Shown here: positions 10,489 to 21,505 of the stretch, in pieces | Numbering within the stretch: position 1 is the stretch's first letter | Layout: every line of letters begins with the position of its first letter | Assembly: GCA_963576735.1 (NCBI GenBank) | Contig: OY755178.1 | Location: 14,756,001-14,820,000, forward strand | Reading direction: 5' to 3' | From: Bedellia somnulentella | Lineage: Eukaryota; Arthropoda; Insecta; Lepidoptera; Bedelliidae | DNA: 64,000 nt | Made by a program: the position numbers and the translations under genes | The notes under the pieces: model-generated | Database searches by the model: none | Seen by the model: only the letters and a program-made list of their open reading frames with translations | What the model was told of the DNA's origin: nothing

Positions 10489-11022
10489 AATAAATTAATA
10501 GTTTAAAAAACACTAAAAAACACGCTTTTATAAGTGCACTTAAAAGTCAAAAATAAATGCCGGGTCGTTCAAGTTGTCTCTATTTCTGGGCTGTAGTGTA
10601 AACTATGTGCTTTTAATTATAATATTTGATTGTAAAAGCGTGGGGCGCTGGAAAAGGAAAGATTTTTTGTTTACCTTGCTAAGAAATCAAGTTTAGCGAT
10701 GTTTCGGGAAGCAGGTTACAGAGATCGGCACTCTAACTAGAGTTGCAGCATCACTAGTTGGAGGCTCTATATTAAACAGTCTGTTCAAAGTACTAGTCAA
10801 CAGTGGCAAAATGTAGAGTTCTTGTTCGTGTATTTGTTTACAAGAAAGTTTTTCCTGCTCCAGCGCCCCACGCTTTTACAATCAAATATTATAATTAAAA
10901 GCACATAATTTACACTTCAGCCCAGAAATAGAAACAACTTGAACGACCCGGCATTTATTTTTGACTTTTAAGTGCACTTATAAAAGCGTGTTTTTTAGTG
11001 TTTTTTAAACTATTAATTTATT
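10489..11022. repeat. Fold-back element with about 164-bp inverted arms
   Basis: The left arm 10489-10652 and right arm 10859-11022 are reverse complements with only a few mismatches. They are separated by about 206 bp of unrelated sequence that has no coding frame. This would form a long hairpin. It resembles a MITE with long terminal repeats; I see no clear target duplication. Confidence 0.75.
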
Positions 11023-11067
11023 TTATGCTTTTTAGTCTTTGCTAATGGCATATTTTAATCATTTATT

Positions 11068-11280
11068 TCAAATAGACGAATAAGCCCGCATCCTCTCCAT
11101 CTCCGCCAGTGCGTCTGTATTGCATGGTGTCTTACCTGTCAGCTTAGAACAATCTAACTCTTCAATCTGGAGACCACTAAGTGATTTTACTCGACTTAGC
11201 GCCACATATGCCTGTCCATCCGCAAAAGTACGGGACCCTAAGTACACCACGGCGTGGTCTACCGTACAGCCTTGCCCTAG
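11068..11280 (-). pseudogene. Helitron Pif1-like helicase, C-terminal remnant
   Basis: The minus strand encodes SLGQGCTVDHAVVYLGSRTF followed by ADGQAYVALSRVKSLSGLQI, ending in a stop at 11068. GQ-YVALSRV-S--GL is the conserved C-terminal helicase motif of Rep/Helicase Helitron proteins and Pif1 helicases. Everything upstream (Rep domain, Walker motifs) is absent; upstream sequence is a minisatellite. It is a dead fragment of an autonomous Helitron. Confidence 0.75.
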
Positions 11281-11334
11281 AGACCCGTGCCCAGCAGTGG
11301 GACGTTATGGGTTGGTAACGATACATCGTATGCT

Positions 11335-11875
11335 AATATTCATAATGAAGTTCCACTTCAAATCTTCCGGCTCCATCATCACATCAGTTCGATAGTACCA
11401 TATTATTGTATTCAGACCTTGAAACCTAATCGTGGTCAAAGTTCATTTCGTGGTCAAAGTTCATTACAAGACCTTTCTAACAAGTCCAAATACGGCTATA
11501 ATACGATCATCCATCATTAAGTTCCAGTTAATATCTTACGGCTCCATCATCAGATGAGCTCGACAGTACCATATTATTGTATTCAGACCTTGAAACCTAA
11601 TCGTGGTCAAAGTTCATTACAAGACCTTTCTAACAAGTCCAAACACGGCTATGATACGATATTTCATCATGGAATGCTAGTGCCTATCTTCCGGCTTCAT
11701 CATCAGACCTTGAAACCTAATCATGGTCAACGTTCATTACAAGACCTTTTTAACAAGTCCAAACACGGCTATGATACGATCATCCATCATGAAGTTCCAG
11801 TTCCTATCTTCCGGCTCCATCATCAGATCAGCTCGACAGTACCATATTATTGTATTGTCATCGAAATCACATACA
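11335..11875. repeat. Minisatellite, about 120-180 bp units
   Basis: Four imperfect direct repeats carry the blocks CTTCCGGCTCCATCATCAG, CCATATTATTGTATTCAGAC, GAAACCTAATCGTGGTCAA and GACCTTTCTAACAAGTCCAA. The third unit lacks the middle of the pattern and the last is partial. The CCATCATCAGA core also occurs in the interspersed repeat at 30080. Open frames over it are by-products of the repetition. Confidence 0.8.
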
Positions 11876-12455
11876 ACTGCCAATTTTCATAACGCTATGA
11901 CCTTTAGAAGATGGTTAAATTAGTTTTCTTAGATTTGATTACATAGTTACATACATACAGGTCGACCTAATAAAAGCGTGTTAAAATACGCTTTGTATCC
12001 ACAAGTATCGAAAATCACTGCCTATTATTTTGTCTGTACACACAGTTCAGTCACACTTGGAAGTTGATACGTTAAAATAGTTGATAGAAAACCTTGATCT
12101 CTAATTTATATATAGCTTTTGTGGTAAAATATATAATTCAATTACGGCACATCGCTCCTTACATAAAAACATATAAAAGAGAGTCTATACAACCGTGAGA
12201 CTGTTCATGTGTAATTAGCTAGCAAGCTTTGGGCTAAGAACATAAGGAAAGCTATGCCTACACAAAATTGCGCAAACCTCTTTCAAATGAAAATATATAC
12301 CCATGATGTTCGAAAGATCCACATTAACCATTTAAGCATTTATACATTAAATAGCATTATACAAAAGTGAAGTCAATATTTTGCTCAATGTAAGGTTCCG
12401 CATGTATTGTAAAATGCCAATACTGAAAGAAACCATTACAACGTTATCATGTTTT
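11876..12455. other. No recognised feature
   Basis: AT-rich, no gene seen. The end at 12455 is the last base with a counterpart in the second block, because that block runs into the N gap. Confidence 0.5.
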
Positions 12456-13100
12456 GTTATATGAATTGAAACAACTTTTGATTTTCGGATATTTTAATCG
12501 CGTATTATTACATTATTTTTAAAGCCCGACGTTTCGAAAACTTTTCAGTTATCATGGTCACGGGAAGACTGAGGTGTTATTTGTCATTATACAGTACTAT
12601 AAAATTATTAATACTAACTACCTTCACAAAATTTTAAGTTACATTTGCGTTTAATATTTGCTATGTACAAAAAGAGCTAATGTTATCTGGAGTCTTGCTA
12701 GTGTTCTTCCCTCGCTTGGTTGTGCTAATGATCGGGTTCCAAGCAGGTGGTAATTGCCAACCATCATCTCTATTGAAGTTTGGATGTTTCTTTATTTCAA
12801 TAGACTCGCGTATCATTCTAGGTATCAATCGATTCTCTTTTGCTAGAATTGTAGGTTTGTCAAAACGCATGTGGTGGTTTGGCTTATCGAAGGTGTGTTC
12901 ACACAAAGCAGATCTTCCAGGACGCCTATTCTTCATATCAGCAATATGTTCTCTAACGCGAGTTGCTACACTACGCTTTGTTTGGCCGATGTATGAAAGA
13001 CCACACTCACAGTCTAGTTTATAAACGCCTATAACACTACGCTTTGTTTGGCCGATGTATGAAAGACCACACTCACAGTCTAGTTTATAAACGCCTATAA
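12456..13100 (-). pseudogene. Penelope-like element fragment with GIY-YIG nuclease domain
   Basis: On the minus strand the frame reads GVYKLDCECGLSYIGQTKRS, then VATRVREHIADMKNRR, SALCEHTFD and a tail ending near 12661. GVY...YIG, a following TKR and the EH...H pattern match the GIY-YIG endonuclease that closes Penelope-like retrotransposon proteins; the N-terminal reverse transcriptase is not present. Downstream, the block around 12520-12570 (CGACGTTTCGAAAACTTTTC, ATGGTCACGGGAAGAC) resembles Penelope untranslated sequence. The 5' side ends in a snap-back palindrome. The fragment cannot be functional. Confidence 0.8.
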
Positions 13101-13189
13101 CTGTGAGTGTGGTCTTTCATACATCGGCCAAACAAAGCGTAGTGTAGCAACTCGCGTTAGAGAACATATTGCTGATATGAAGAATAGGC
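12925..13189. repeat. Snap-back palindrome with internal direct repeat in the Penelope fragment
   Basis: An 89-bp left arm (12925-13013) is followed by a 66-bp direct duplication of the GIY-YIG start, and then by the exact reverse complement of the left arm (13101-13189). The right arm ends where the 4.65-kb duplicate begins. Confidence 0.85.
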
Positions 13190-13621
13190 GAAACACCTGC
13201 TTTCGTCAATTTCGGAAGAGAGCTACGATTGCCTGTAGATTTGTTGACAGGAGGGTCACCAGATGAGCCGCAGAGTGTAACTGAATATGTAAGCGATTTG
13301 AGGGAAAGAATGCAAGATGTACATTCCCTAGTGCGTGAAAATGGTTTACATGCTAGTGAAAAGATGAAAACCAGATATGACCGTAAAGCTAACACGCCGC
13401 GTTTCGAAGAGGGTATGCTCGTCTGGTTACACAATCCAACTCGCCAGAAAGGGAAGTCCCCTAAGTTACAAAATAGGTGGGAAGGACCGTACAAGGTGGT
13501 CACTAGAATAAACGATGTAACGTACAGAATTCAACGCCAACCTAGAGGGGCTTGGAAAATAGTTCACATCGATCGACTTGCGAAGTACCATGGAAGCAAT
13601 AATACTCGGGACGAGTATTAA
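13190..13621 (+). pseudogene. Gypsy integrase C-terminal fragment (duplicate)
   Basis: Encodes the last approximately 143 residues of the gypsy polyprotein, including WEGPYKV, and stops at the same TAA. There is no start, protease or RT upstream; the sequence before it is the Penelope palindrome. Confidence 0.9.
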
Positions 13622-13637
13622 TGTAAGGAGGGGGTAA

Positions 13638-14123
13638 TGTTACGACATCTGTTCGCAAGTAGGAGATAGGATTTGCCACTACTAGATAACAGATGGCGTT
13701 ACTAGTATTCTAATAAGTAAAGGAATTACTAGATGTTTCTCGAATATCGACTTTTCGAGAATGTGGTACTAGAACTTTCTGTAATATTCGCGTATTTGAG
13801 ATTTGGCATATATAAAGAGCGACGCGTGCTACGGAGTGATTCGAGTGCGAAGAACTAAAGCGAGAACAAGCGAAATACTAGAGCAAAGAAATTAAATACG
13901 ACAGTGCAGTGATATACGGATTACGGAAATAAGCTTAACGGTGTGGACAGTGTTACTATAACGGAGTAAATTAGTGTTGTTAATTAGTGCGAGTATCGAT
14001 AGTTAATTATCGATAGTGTTTGTTGTGTTGTGTAAAGTGCGTTATTGGTCAATAAATATAATTACACCTTATTGCACGAAAGTGTGACTGGTATTTATCA
14101 AATTAAGAACCCGGTACATAACA
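13638..14123 (+). repeat. Third copy of the gypsy LTR
   Basis: 486 bp, TGTTACG to ATAACA, preceded by the same polypurine tract. It carries GCGAGTATCG like the 5' LTR at 2879. Confidence 0.95.
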
Positions 14124-14127
14124 ATAT

Positions 14128-15350
14128 TCATTTATTGCTTCATGTGGTATACATAGGTGGTACAATTTATAGGAGTAGCCGTAACATGAGCCCTGCAAGG
14201 GCACTGCAATGTCTTAAAATAATTAACAAAAGAACATTTAAATTTAAACAATAGATAACAAAGATTAGCTTAAATAACTAGGTGTCTTAATAATAATATA
14301 TATTTTTTGTTATATGTATTGCGTTAATTATATGTGTGTGTGTGACTAGGTAGTTATATGTGAGGTAGGTTGTTTGGAGTAATTATGTGTGTGTTTATAG
14401 AATGTCAGTTAACTTACGGATATCAGTCTTGTAGAAAATCATTAACAGAGTAAAAGCATTTTTGAACGAGGTACTGCTTTAACTGTCGTATTTTTGATGT
14501 TTTACTAGTGGCCGTAACTTTGCATTAGCATCTATTTTGTTATTTTTTTGTTATTGTTATATATCTGGATGCACATAGCGAAGGGACCAGAGTGAACTAG
14601 TTGTAGGGTAGAGGTGGGATTTGCTAATCTATGTTTAGGTCTTAGGTTTGGTGGACGCGAATAATTTGAGAAAAGCTCTAGGTGGTTTGTGACAAATTTA
14701 TATACTTCAAGGATATATATACATGGTAAGGTGAGAATGTGGTATGCAATAAAGTAATTCCTGCAACTTTGCATTGTGTCGATATTCGCTAGTATTCTAA
14801 TGCAACGTTTTTGGAGGATGAATAGCTTACTGAAGTCCGTACTGTTACCCCAGAGCACTATCCCATACTGTAACCTAGAGTGTGCATAAGCATAGTATGC
14901 GCTAAGGGAAGCTTTTAAGTCGGTGGTTTTTTTCAGTTCTAAGAGAGCATAGGAAAAACTGGAAAGTTTTGAAGCTGTGCTGTTTATATGACTTTTCCAG
15001 TTTAGATGACTGTCTATATTGATTCCTAGTAGCGAAAAAGTGTCTACGGTTTTGATCTCAGTGTTTTTATATGTGTAGTTAATATTTAAAGGTGTTTTTT
15101 GATAGGGTCGGAACTGCATTAATTTAGTCTTTGTAAGTTGATGTCTAGGTTGTGGTCGTGTAGCCATGATAAAATGTTGTCGAATGTTTGGTCTAGAGTG
15201 CGAGTAAGGTTTGTCAAGTTTTTGCAGGGGATCACTAGCGATGTGTCGTCTGCAAAAAGTGAACATGGGGTATCTATTATTTTTGGGTATCTATTGTTTG
15301 TGTTATCCAAAGTAAGTGTTAAACATCTGAAAAATAAGCGAGAATTTTAG
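14128..15350 (-). pseudogene. CR1/Jockey-type LINE fragment (duplicate)
   Basis: Same content as 8746-9968, including the frameshift between the FADD frame and the KTKLMQF frame, so the frameshift predates the duplication or the two are alleles of one locus. Confidence 0.85.
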
Positions 15351-15870
15351 CAGTACAACAAACAAACTTTCTGGATCATAATTAAAAATATCATATAAAA
15401 ATAATTAACATAAAATTGTAAAGGGATCATACTTTTCAACTGACACTAAACTATATAAAGATATTCTCAAAATACACCGGGCAGTCAAAGAATTCCTAGT
15501 AATCGCAGATATAAGTATAAGCTGCATGTTGCAACCTTATCTAATTTGTACATAATATAGTTATTTGAAATATAAAGTCTAATGTGCCTATTTTTGCCAT
15601 TACATAACAACCAATTATTTGCTGATTTGACAAAACAATATAACATCGCAATGCTACTTATACTTTTTATAAAGACCAAATTTTAAATTAGCTTTAATGT
15701 TCAACTTAACCATTGCAATGGTACATAGCTTAATATAGAAATCATAGTAATTAGAACAGCAATATATTAGTCTGTTTGAGCACTTGTGTTTAATTACTAC
15801 CAGTTTCAAAACGCATGTGGTTTACAATACAACACTGCAGGCAATAACCGATCAGTGATTTTGCTCAATT

Positions 15871-16404
15871 AATAAATTAATAGTTTAAAAAACACTAAAA
15901 AACACGCTTTTATAAGTGCACTTAAAAGTCAAAAATAAATGCCGGGTCGTTCAAGTTGTCTCTATTTCTGGGCTGTAGTGTAAACTATGTGCTTTTAATT
16001 ATAATATTTGATTGTAAAAGCGTGGGGCGCTGGAAAAGGAAAGATTTTTTGTTTACCTTGCTAAGAAATCAAGTTTAGCGATGTTTCGGGAAGCAGGTTA
16101 CAGAGATCGGCACTCTAACTAGAGTTGCAGCATCACTAGTTGGAGGCTCTATATTAAACAGTCTGTTCAAAGTACTAGTCAACAGTGGCAAAATGTAGAG
16201 TTCTTGTTCGTGTATTTGTTTACAAGAAAGTTTTTCCTGCTCCAGCGCCCCACGCTTTTACAATCAAATATTATAATTAAAAGCACATAATTTACACTTC
16301 AGCCCAGAAATAGAAACAACTTGAACGACCCGGCATTTATTTTTGACTTTTAAGTGCACTTATAAAAGCGTGTTTTTTAGTGTTTTTTAAACTATTAATT
16401 TATT
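15871..16404. repeat. Fold-back element (duplicate)
   Basis: Copy of the hairpin-forming element at 10489-11022. Confidence 0.75.
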
Positions 16405-16449
16405 TTATGCTTTTTAGTCTTTGCTAATGGCATATTTTAATCATTTATT

Positions 16450-16662
16450 TCAAATAGACGAATAAGCCCGCATCCTCTCCATCTCCGCCAGTGCGTCTGT
16501 ATTGCATGGTGTCTTACCTGTCAGCTTAGAACAATCTAACTCTTCAATCTGGAGACCACTAAGTGATTTTACTCGACTTAGCGCCACATATGCCTGTCCA
16601 TCCGCAAAAGTACGGGACCCTAAGTACACCACGGCGTGGTCTACCGTACAGCCTTGCCCTAG
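16450..16662 (-). pseudogene. Helitron helicase remnant (duplicate)
   Basis: Copy of 11068-11280 with the same C-terminal YVALSRV motif and stop. Confidence 0.7.
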
Positions 16663-16716
16663 AGACCCGTGCCCAGCAGTGGGACGTTATGGGTTGGTAA
16701 CGATACATCGTATGCT

Positions 16717-17257
16717 AATATTCATAATGAAGTTCCACTTCAAATCTTCCGGCTCCATCATCACATCAGTTCGATAGTACCATATTATTGTATTCAGACC
16801 TTGAAACCTAATCGTGGTCAAAGTTCATTTCGTGGTCAAAGTTCATTACAAGACCTTTCTAACAAGTCCAAATACGGCTATAATACGATCATCCATCATT
16901 AAGTTCCAGTTAATATCTTACGGCTCCATCATCAGATGAGCTCGACAGTACCATATTATTGTATTCAGACCTTGAAACCTAATCGTGGTCAAAGTTCATT
17001 ACAAGACCTTTCTAACAAGTCCAAACACGGCTATGATACGATATTTCATCATGGAATGCTAGTGCCTATCTTCCGGCTTCATCATCAGACCTTGAAACCT
17101 AATCATGGTCAACGTTCATTACAAGACCTTTTTAACAAGTCCAAACACGGCTATGATACGATCATCCATCATGAAGTTCCAGTTCCTATCTTCCGGCTCC
17201 ATCATCAGATCAGCTCGACAGTACCATATTATTGTATTGTCATCGAAATCACATACA
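16717..17257. repeat. Minisatellite (duplicate)
   Basis: Copy of the array at 11335-11875 with the same number and order of units. Confidence 0.8.
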
Positions 17258-17837
17258 ACTGCCAATTTTCATAACGCTATGACCTTTAGAAGATGGTTAA
17301 ATTAGTTTTCTTAGATTTGATTACATAGTTACATACATACAGGTCGACCTAATAAAAGCGTGTTAAAATACGCTTTGTATCCACAAGTATCGAAAATCAC
17401 TGCCTATTATTTTGTCTGTACACACAGTTCAGTCACACTTGGAAGTTGATACGTTAAAATAGTTGATAGAAAACCTTGATCTCTAATTTATATATAGCTT
17501 TTGTGGTAAAATATATAATTCAATTACGGCACATCGCTCCTTACATAAAAACATATAAAAGAGAGTCTATACAACCGTGAGACTGTTCATGTGTAATTAG
17601 CTAGCAAGCTTTGGGCTAAGAACATAAGGAAAGCTATGCCTACACAAAATTGCGCAAACCTCTTTCAAATGAAAATATATACCCATGATGTTCGAAAGAT
17701 CCACATTAACCATTTAAGCATTTATACATTAAATAGCATTATACAAAAGTGAAGTCAATATTTTGCTCAATGTAAGGTTCCGCATGTATTGTAAAATGCC
17801 AATACTGAAAGAAACCATTACAACGTTATCATGTTTT

Positions 17838-18037
17838 NNNNNNNNNNNNNNNNNNNNNNNNNNNNNNNNNNNNNNNNNNNNNNNNNNNNNNNNNNNNNNN
17901 NNNNNNNNNNNNNNNNNNNNNNNNNNNNNNNNNNNNNNNNNNNNNNNNNNNNNNNNNNNNNNNNNNNNNNNNNNNNNNNNNNNNNNNNNNNNNNNNNNNN
18001 NNNNNNNNNNNNNNNNNNNNNNNNNNNNNNNNNNNNN
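17838..18037. other. Assembly gap (200 N)
   Basis: Exactly 200 N, a common fixed-size placeholder, so its true length is unknown. Frames crossing it are meaningless. Confidence 0.99.
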
Positions 18038-18234
18038 AATCCCCACATGAGGTTTTCATGAACAAAAAGATTTAAATTATGTGATAGTTAGGCGTTTTCA
18101 ACATTTGCATTCTATCTGAAAAGGTAGACAAGTGGCCTTTCGAATTAGTAATAATTCGGAGGTAGGAAACGCAAACACTACTTAAACGTGTAAAAGAAAT
18201 AAAGGATAGAAGAATTTCACACTGGCAGCCAATT
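18038..18234. other. No recognised feature
   Basis: Sequence between the gap and the tRNA-like element; nothing recognised. Confidence 0.5.
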
Positions 18235-18306
18235 GACACGGTAGCTCAGTTGGCAGAGCGTCGGGGCGTTTACCCGAGGTCGCGGGTTCGATCCCCGCCT
18301 GTGTCG
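18235..18306 (+). tRNA. tRNA-like sequence (probable tRNA pseudogene or SINE head)
   Basis: It folds as a cloverleaf. The acceptor GACACGG pairs with CTGTGTC, the D stem is GCTC/GAGC, the anticodon stem TCGGG/CCCGA closes a 7-base loop GCGTTTA, and the T arm is GCGGG-TTCGATC-CCCGC. A TTTTT run follows, as in Pol III terminators. Read literally the anticodon is GTT (Asn), but position 33 is C instead of the near-universal T, and the variable loop has only 4 bases. I therefore doubt that it is a working tRNA. Confidence 0.5.
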
Positions 18307-18759
18307 AAATTTTTCTTCCCTTTATTTATTCTTTATTTATTACGCTTATTATAGTTTGGCAGTACTCTTATTATGTTTTGTAATCAGCGTCACAAGGTAG
18401 TCCAGATCTCCCATAAACCTTGTTTTTTCTTTATGTGGGCGTTAAATTTTAGATTTCAAGTGTGTGATTACGAATTTCTAGGGTAACGATTTCAGCGTTT
18501 CAATCCTATCCAGAGGTTCTCGAATGAGGCCCTGAAAATGCGCCGAAACGGTTCCAGAAAAGGATGGTACGGCAGTATTTGCTTCGCGCTCGACACTGCC
18601 GTGCCTCTAGATAGCATGGATAACTAGGTTCACGGGAACAAAGTAAAATATAAACAAAGATGGCAAATAAGGATTTTAATGGTCCTCATAAAATTCTCGT
18701 AAATTCTGGAAGTCGGTGACGGACCCCGAAGCCATCTCGCATAAAAATCTTATTTTACG
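18307..18759. other. No recognised feature
   Basis: No long frame and no repeat terminus recognised. Confidence 0.45.
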
Positions 18760-20002
18760 ACCATCACAACTTTGTTGAGACATATTGTCATTAACCAGTG
18801 ACATTCTCTTCAGCTTATTTCACAAATCTTGCATCGGATTTATATGGATCCGAATGGGTTCGAATTTTACTGGGCAAAGCAGTCAGTTCTATATATATGG
18901 TCGTAATAATGTAAGACAAGATGTAAGGAAATGTAAAGGCAGCGAGAGCACATAGCCAGAGATAATTAGTGTTAAAAAATGACTGCTTTTAATGTTTTTT
19001 ATGACTTAAATTGCATAACTTGCTTCTTTTTTTTGTTTAGTGTTTTATAAATATCATTTTCAGAGAAAAAAATCTATTTTCTTTCTTTTTTTAACTAACT
19101 TTTTCACTTATGACTATTACGACATACGCACTTGCGTTACTCATATATACAATTAAATTATAATATACACATAATAATGGCACTTGAGGTTGCAGTGAAT
19201 GCTTATTTCTATTTCAAGTATTAAAATTTCCATATATAGATTGTACGCTATCGTTGTCAAACATAAAAACACGATTGCTAAATTTTAATGAAAAAATTAA
19301 GACGTATTAATTATTTGCAACCAGTACAAAAGTGGCTTCACCAAAAAGTGCAATTCGGTTTGCAAAAACATCTTGTAAATATTTCGCTGCATAAACAGCA
19401 CTCAAATTTAAATCTATCATTTAAACATTTTCACATTCATAATAAGAAAGAGATATATATATTGCAAACAACCACGATTATTGCAGTATTTTCTTAAAAG
19501 ATACTGCCTTCTGTTAGGAAAATTCACCTGATAAACAACAAAGTAAAAGTGAGGCGGATATGATAGCATTGCACAGTTTAATTAAAATTTTAATATAATT
19601 TTCCTTTTGAGATAGCAAGTATATTTAATAAGATTTCGTTTATTTGCTCTACTCTTTTCAGTTTTGGATGTACGGATTATATTAATAAACTTCTGTAAGT
19701 GATGATGTATTAAGATGGCCATAGCAATAAAAAATGTTGTTTCTTGTATTACAAAAATGAGTAATTCGTTATTTATCGAGGAAAAAAGTGAAGAACTTAT
19801 AAAAACTACGATATAACAACGACAGAATTATGATTTAATCATGAAAGCAAAAATTTATTGCTGTAGTTATTATTCTTTCAAATATATTCCATTTACGTCC
19901 CCACCGATGAAAGCTCCAGCCTATCCGATGCTAGATTTGTGAAATAAGCTGAAGAGAGTGTCACTGGTTAATGACAATACGTCCCAACAAAGTTGTGATG
20001 GT
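18760..20002. repeat. Candidate DNA element with 80-bp terminal inverted repeats
   Basis: 18760-18839 and 19923-20002 are reverse complements with a few mismatches (ACCATCACAACTTTGTTG... against its complement). About 1.08 kb of AT-rich sequence lies between them with no transposase-like frame; the longest frames (about 70 codons) have no known motif. The true ends may extend slightly further out. Confidence 0.6.
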
Positions 20003-20744
20003 AACTTGGCTATGGGCATGCTGATCTGATGGCAGATGATGATGATAGCAGCCGGGACAGGGTAACATGTGCCCTTAGAAGCACCAAATCATCTTTATTT
20101 TTGGATAATCACGTGATTTCACCTACAATATTCTAGGAACCTAGGTTCTATGTCACAGAGTTATCCGTGAAAAAAATTACCTAGCTTTCAGAAAAATTAT
20201 ATATCGCACAATTTCAATACATTAAAAACATTATCTTGAATCTTAATAATTATTTGACCTCAAGCTCCGAACATCATAAAGCTAAATACGTAAGATCTTA
20301 CAACTAATACATCGTACGTACCGTACCCATTATCAAGTTACTATGACAGCTCTCAAACTTGTTAATCCGCAAACTTTCCGATAACTCTACTGGTCCCGAG
20401 AGTCCTCAAATGACATAATCACATCTAACTCGACCGCTATAGGACAAGAGGCGTCCCGAGAAACTTCCAGAATGCTCAAGTAGAAGCCACTTGTTTCGTG
20501 GAAAAAGTTGGAAATACATGCAAATAGCTGTGTGTAAGTCGTTTGCGAGTCCCGAATTGTTTCTGTCGCCGATGTTTCTTTCACCTTGTAGACTATTGAA
20601 TTACGTTCTTTTCGTGTTTTATTTTAAGTTGGGAATACAGTTTTTTTTTTATTTGTGTGTTTCTTACATAAGGAGCATTACAGCGTTGACTTAGAATAAT
20701 AACGGGTGGTGGTGGGTAAGCGTAGTGGGTGGTAGTGGACTAGG
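20003..20744. other. Mostly unrecognised; SINE-like remnant at its start
   Basis: 20013-20130 shares the block CAGCCGGGACAGGG, GCCCTTAGAAGCAC, TCATCTTTATTTTTGGATA with the SINE body at 36720-37105 (read on its minus strand). The remainder to 20744 shows no gene. Confidence 0.45.
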
Positions 20745-20995
20745 AGGTTTTGACGAATGCATTGTCATATACCTAGGTAAAACTAAGTCGTGTGGGTTTC
20801 CTCACGATGTTTTCCCTCACCGTTGACAACTTTAATACATTACCAACTTCAATACATTAACCACACTTAGGACTTAGGAAAAAACTGCTAGTTCTACACC
20901 AACTCTCAGTGGCCTAGCCCCACTCAGGAATCAGACTCAATTTTCAAGCACGAGAAGCGGTGGTTTTCTCGCTGAGCTACGAAGGTTGTTAATAC
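20745..20995 (-). repeat. Degraded SINE, family A
   Basis: Retains GTGTGGGTTTCCTCACGATG and TTTTCCCTCACCGTT on the plus strand and ends in a tRNA-like head (GGTGGTTTTCTCGCTGAGCT, read on the complement). These blocks are shared with the better SINE copies at 22217 and 59583. Confidence 0.55.
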
Positions 20996-21004
20996 GAGAG
21001 AAAT

Positions 21005-21232
21005 AAGGTGCCGTGTAGTGCCGGCTGAGAATATCACTACCCCTTTCTACCCACGGGTATCGTAAGAGGCGACTAAGGCTACAGGGCTTTTTAACTGAGA
21101 CCCATCACCCATGACACTTTATTTCTACCATCTTCTCCCCTATCAACTTCCAAATGTGGCTGAAGGATTCCTAGCTCTGAAACTCTGGCTAACTCTTTTT
21201 GGGATTTATGGCCGTGAGTATATGTATGCATG
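21005..21232 (-). repeat. Family B repeat
   Basis: Reverse-complement copy from GCCGTGTAGTGCCGGC to CGTGAGTATATGTATG. Confidence 0.75.
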
Positions 21233-21248
21233 CAATTAAGGTGAGTTT

Positions 21249-21505
21249 ATACATACATACATACATATACTCACGGCTATAAATCCCTAAAAGGGGTAGC
21301 GAGAGCTGAGAAATTAGAAATTCCTCAGCCACTTTTGGAAGTTGAGTGGGGAAAAGATGGTAAAATAAAGGTTGTTAGTGATGGGTCTCCAACCACATCG
21401 CCCAAAAATCCCTTAAAAAGCCCCAAGTCCGTTAGTCGCCTCTTACGTACACCCACCGGAAGAAAAGGGGTAGTGCTATTCTAAGCCGACACTACACAGT
21501 CAGTT
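21249..21505 (+). repeat. Family B repeat
   Basis: Starts with (CATA)n and ends GCCGACACTACACAG. It faces the previous copy, so the two CATA ends meet with about 16 bp between them. Confidence 0.8.

Larger units (their letters stand above)
13190..17837 (+). repeat. Near-identical duplicate of 7809-12455
   Basis: The block repeats the 3' end of the gypsy polyprotein, an LTR, the LINE, the fold-back, the helicase remnant, the minisatellite and the following spacer, at an offset of 5381 then 5382 bp. The only difference I noticed is in the LTR, where this copy agrees with the upstream 5' LTR rather than with the 3' LTR at 8257. It stops at the N gap. Tandem duplication and an unmerged assembly duplicate are both possible. 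Confidence 0.9.

Noticed and set aside
11554..11892. 112-codon frame as a gene
   Set aside because: It translates the minisatellite; the same peptide pattern repeats with each unit.
17729..18065. Open frames spanning the run of N
   Set aside because: They are artefacts of the 200-N gap.
18235..18306. Functional tRNA-Asn(GTT)
   Set aside because: C33 and a 4-base variable loop are atypical; kept only as a tRNA-like sequence.
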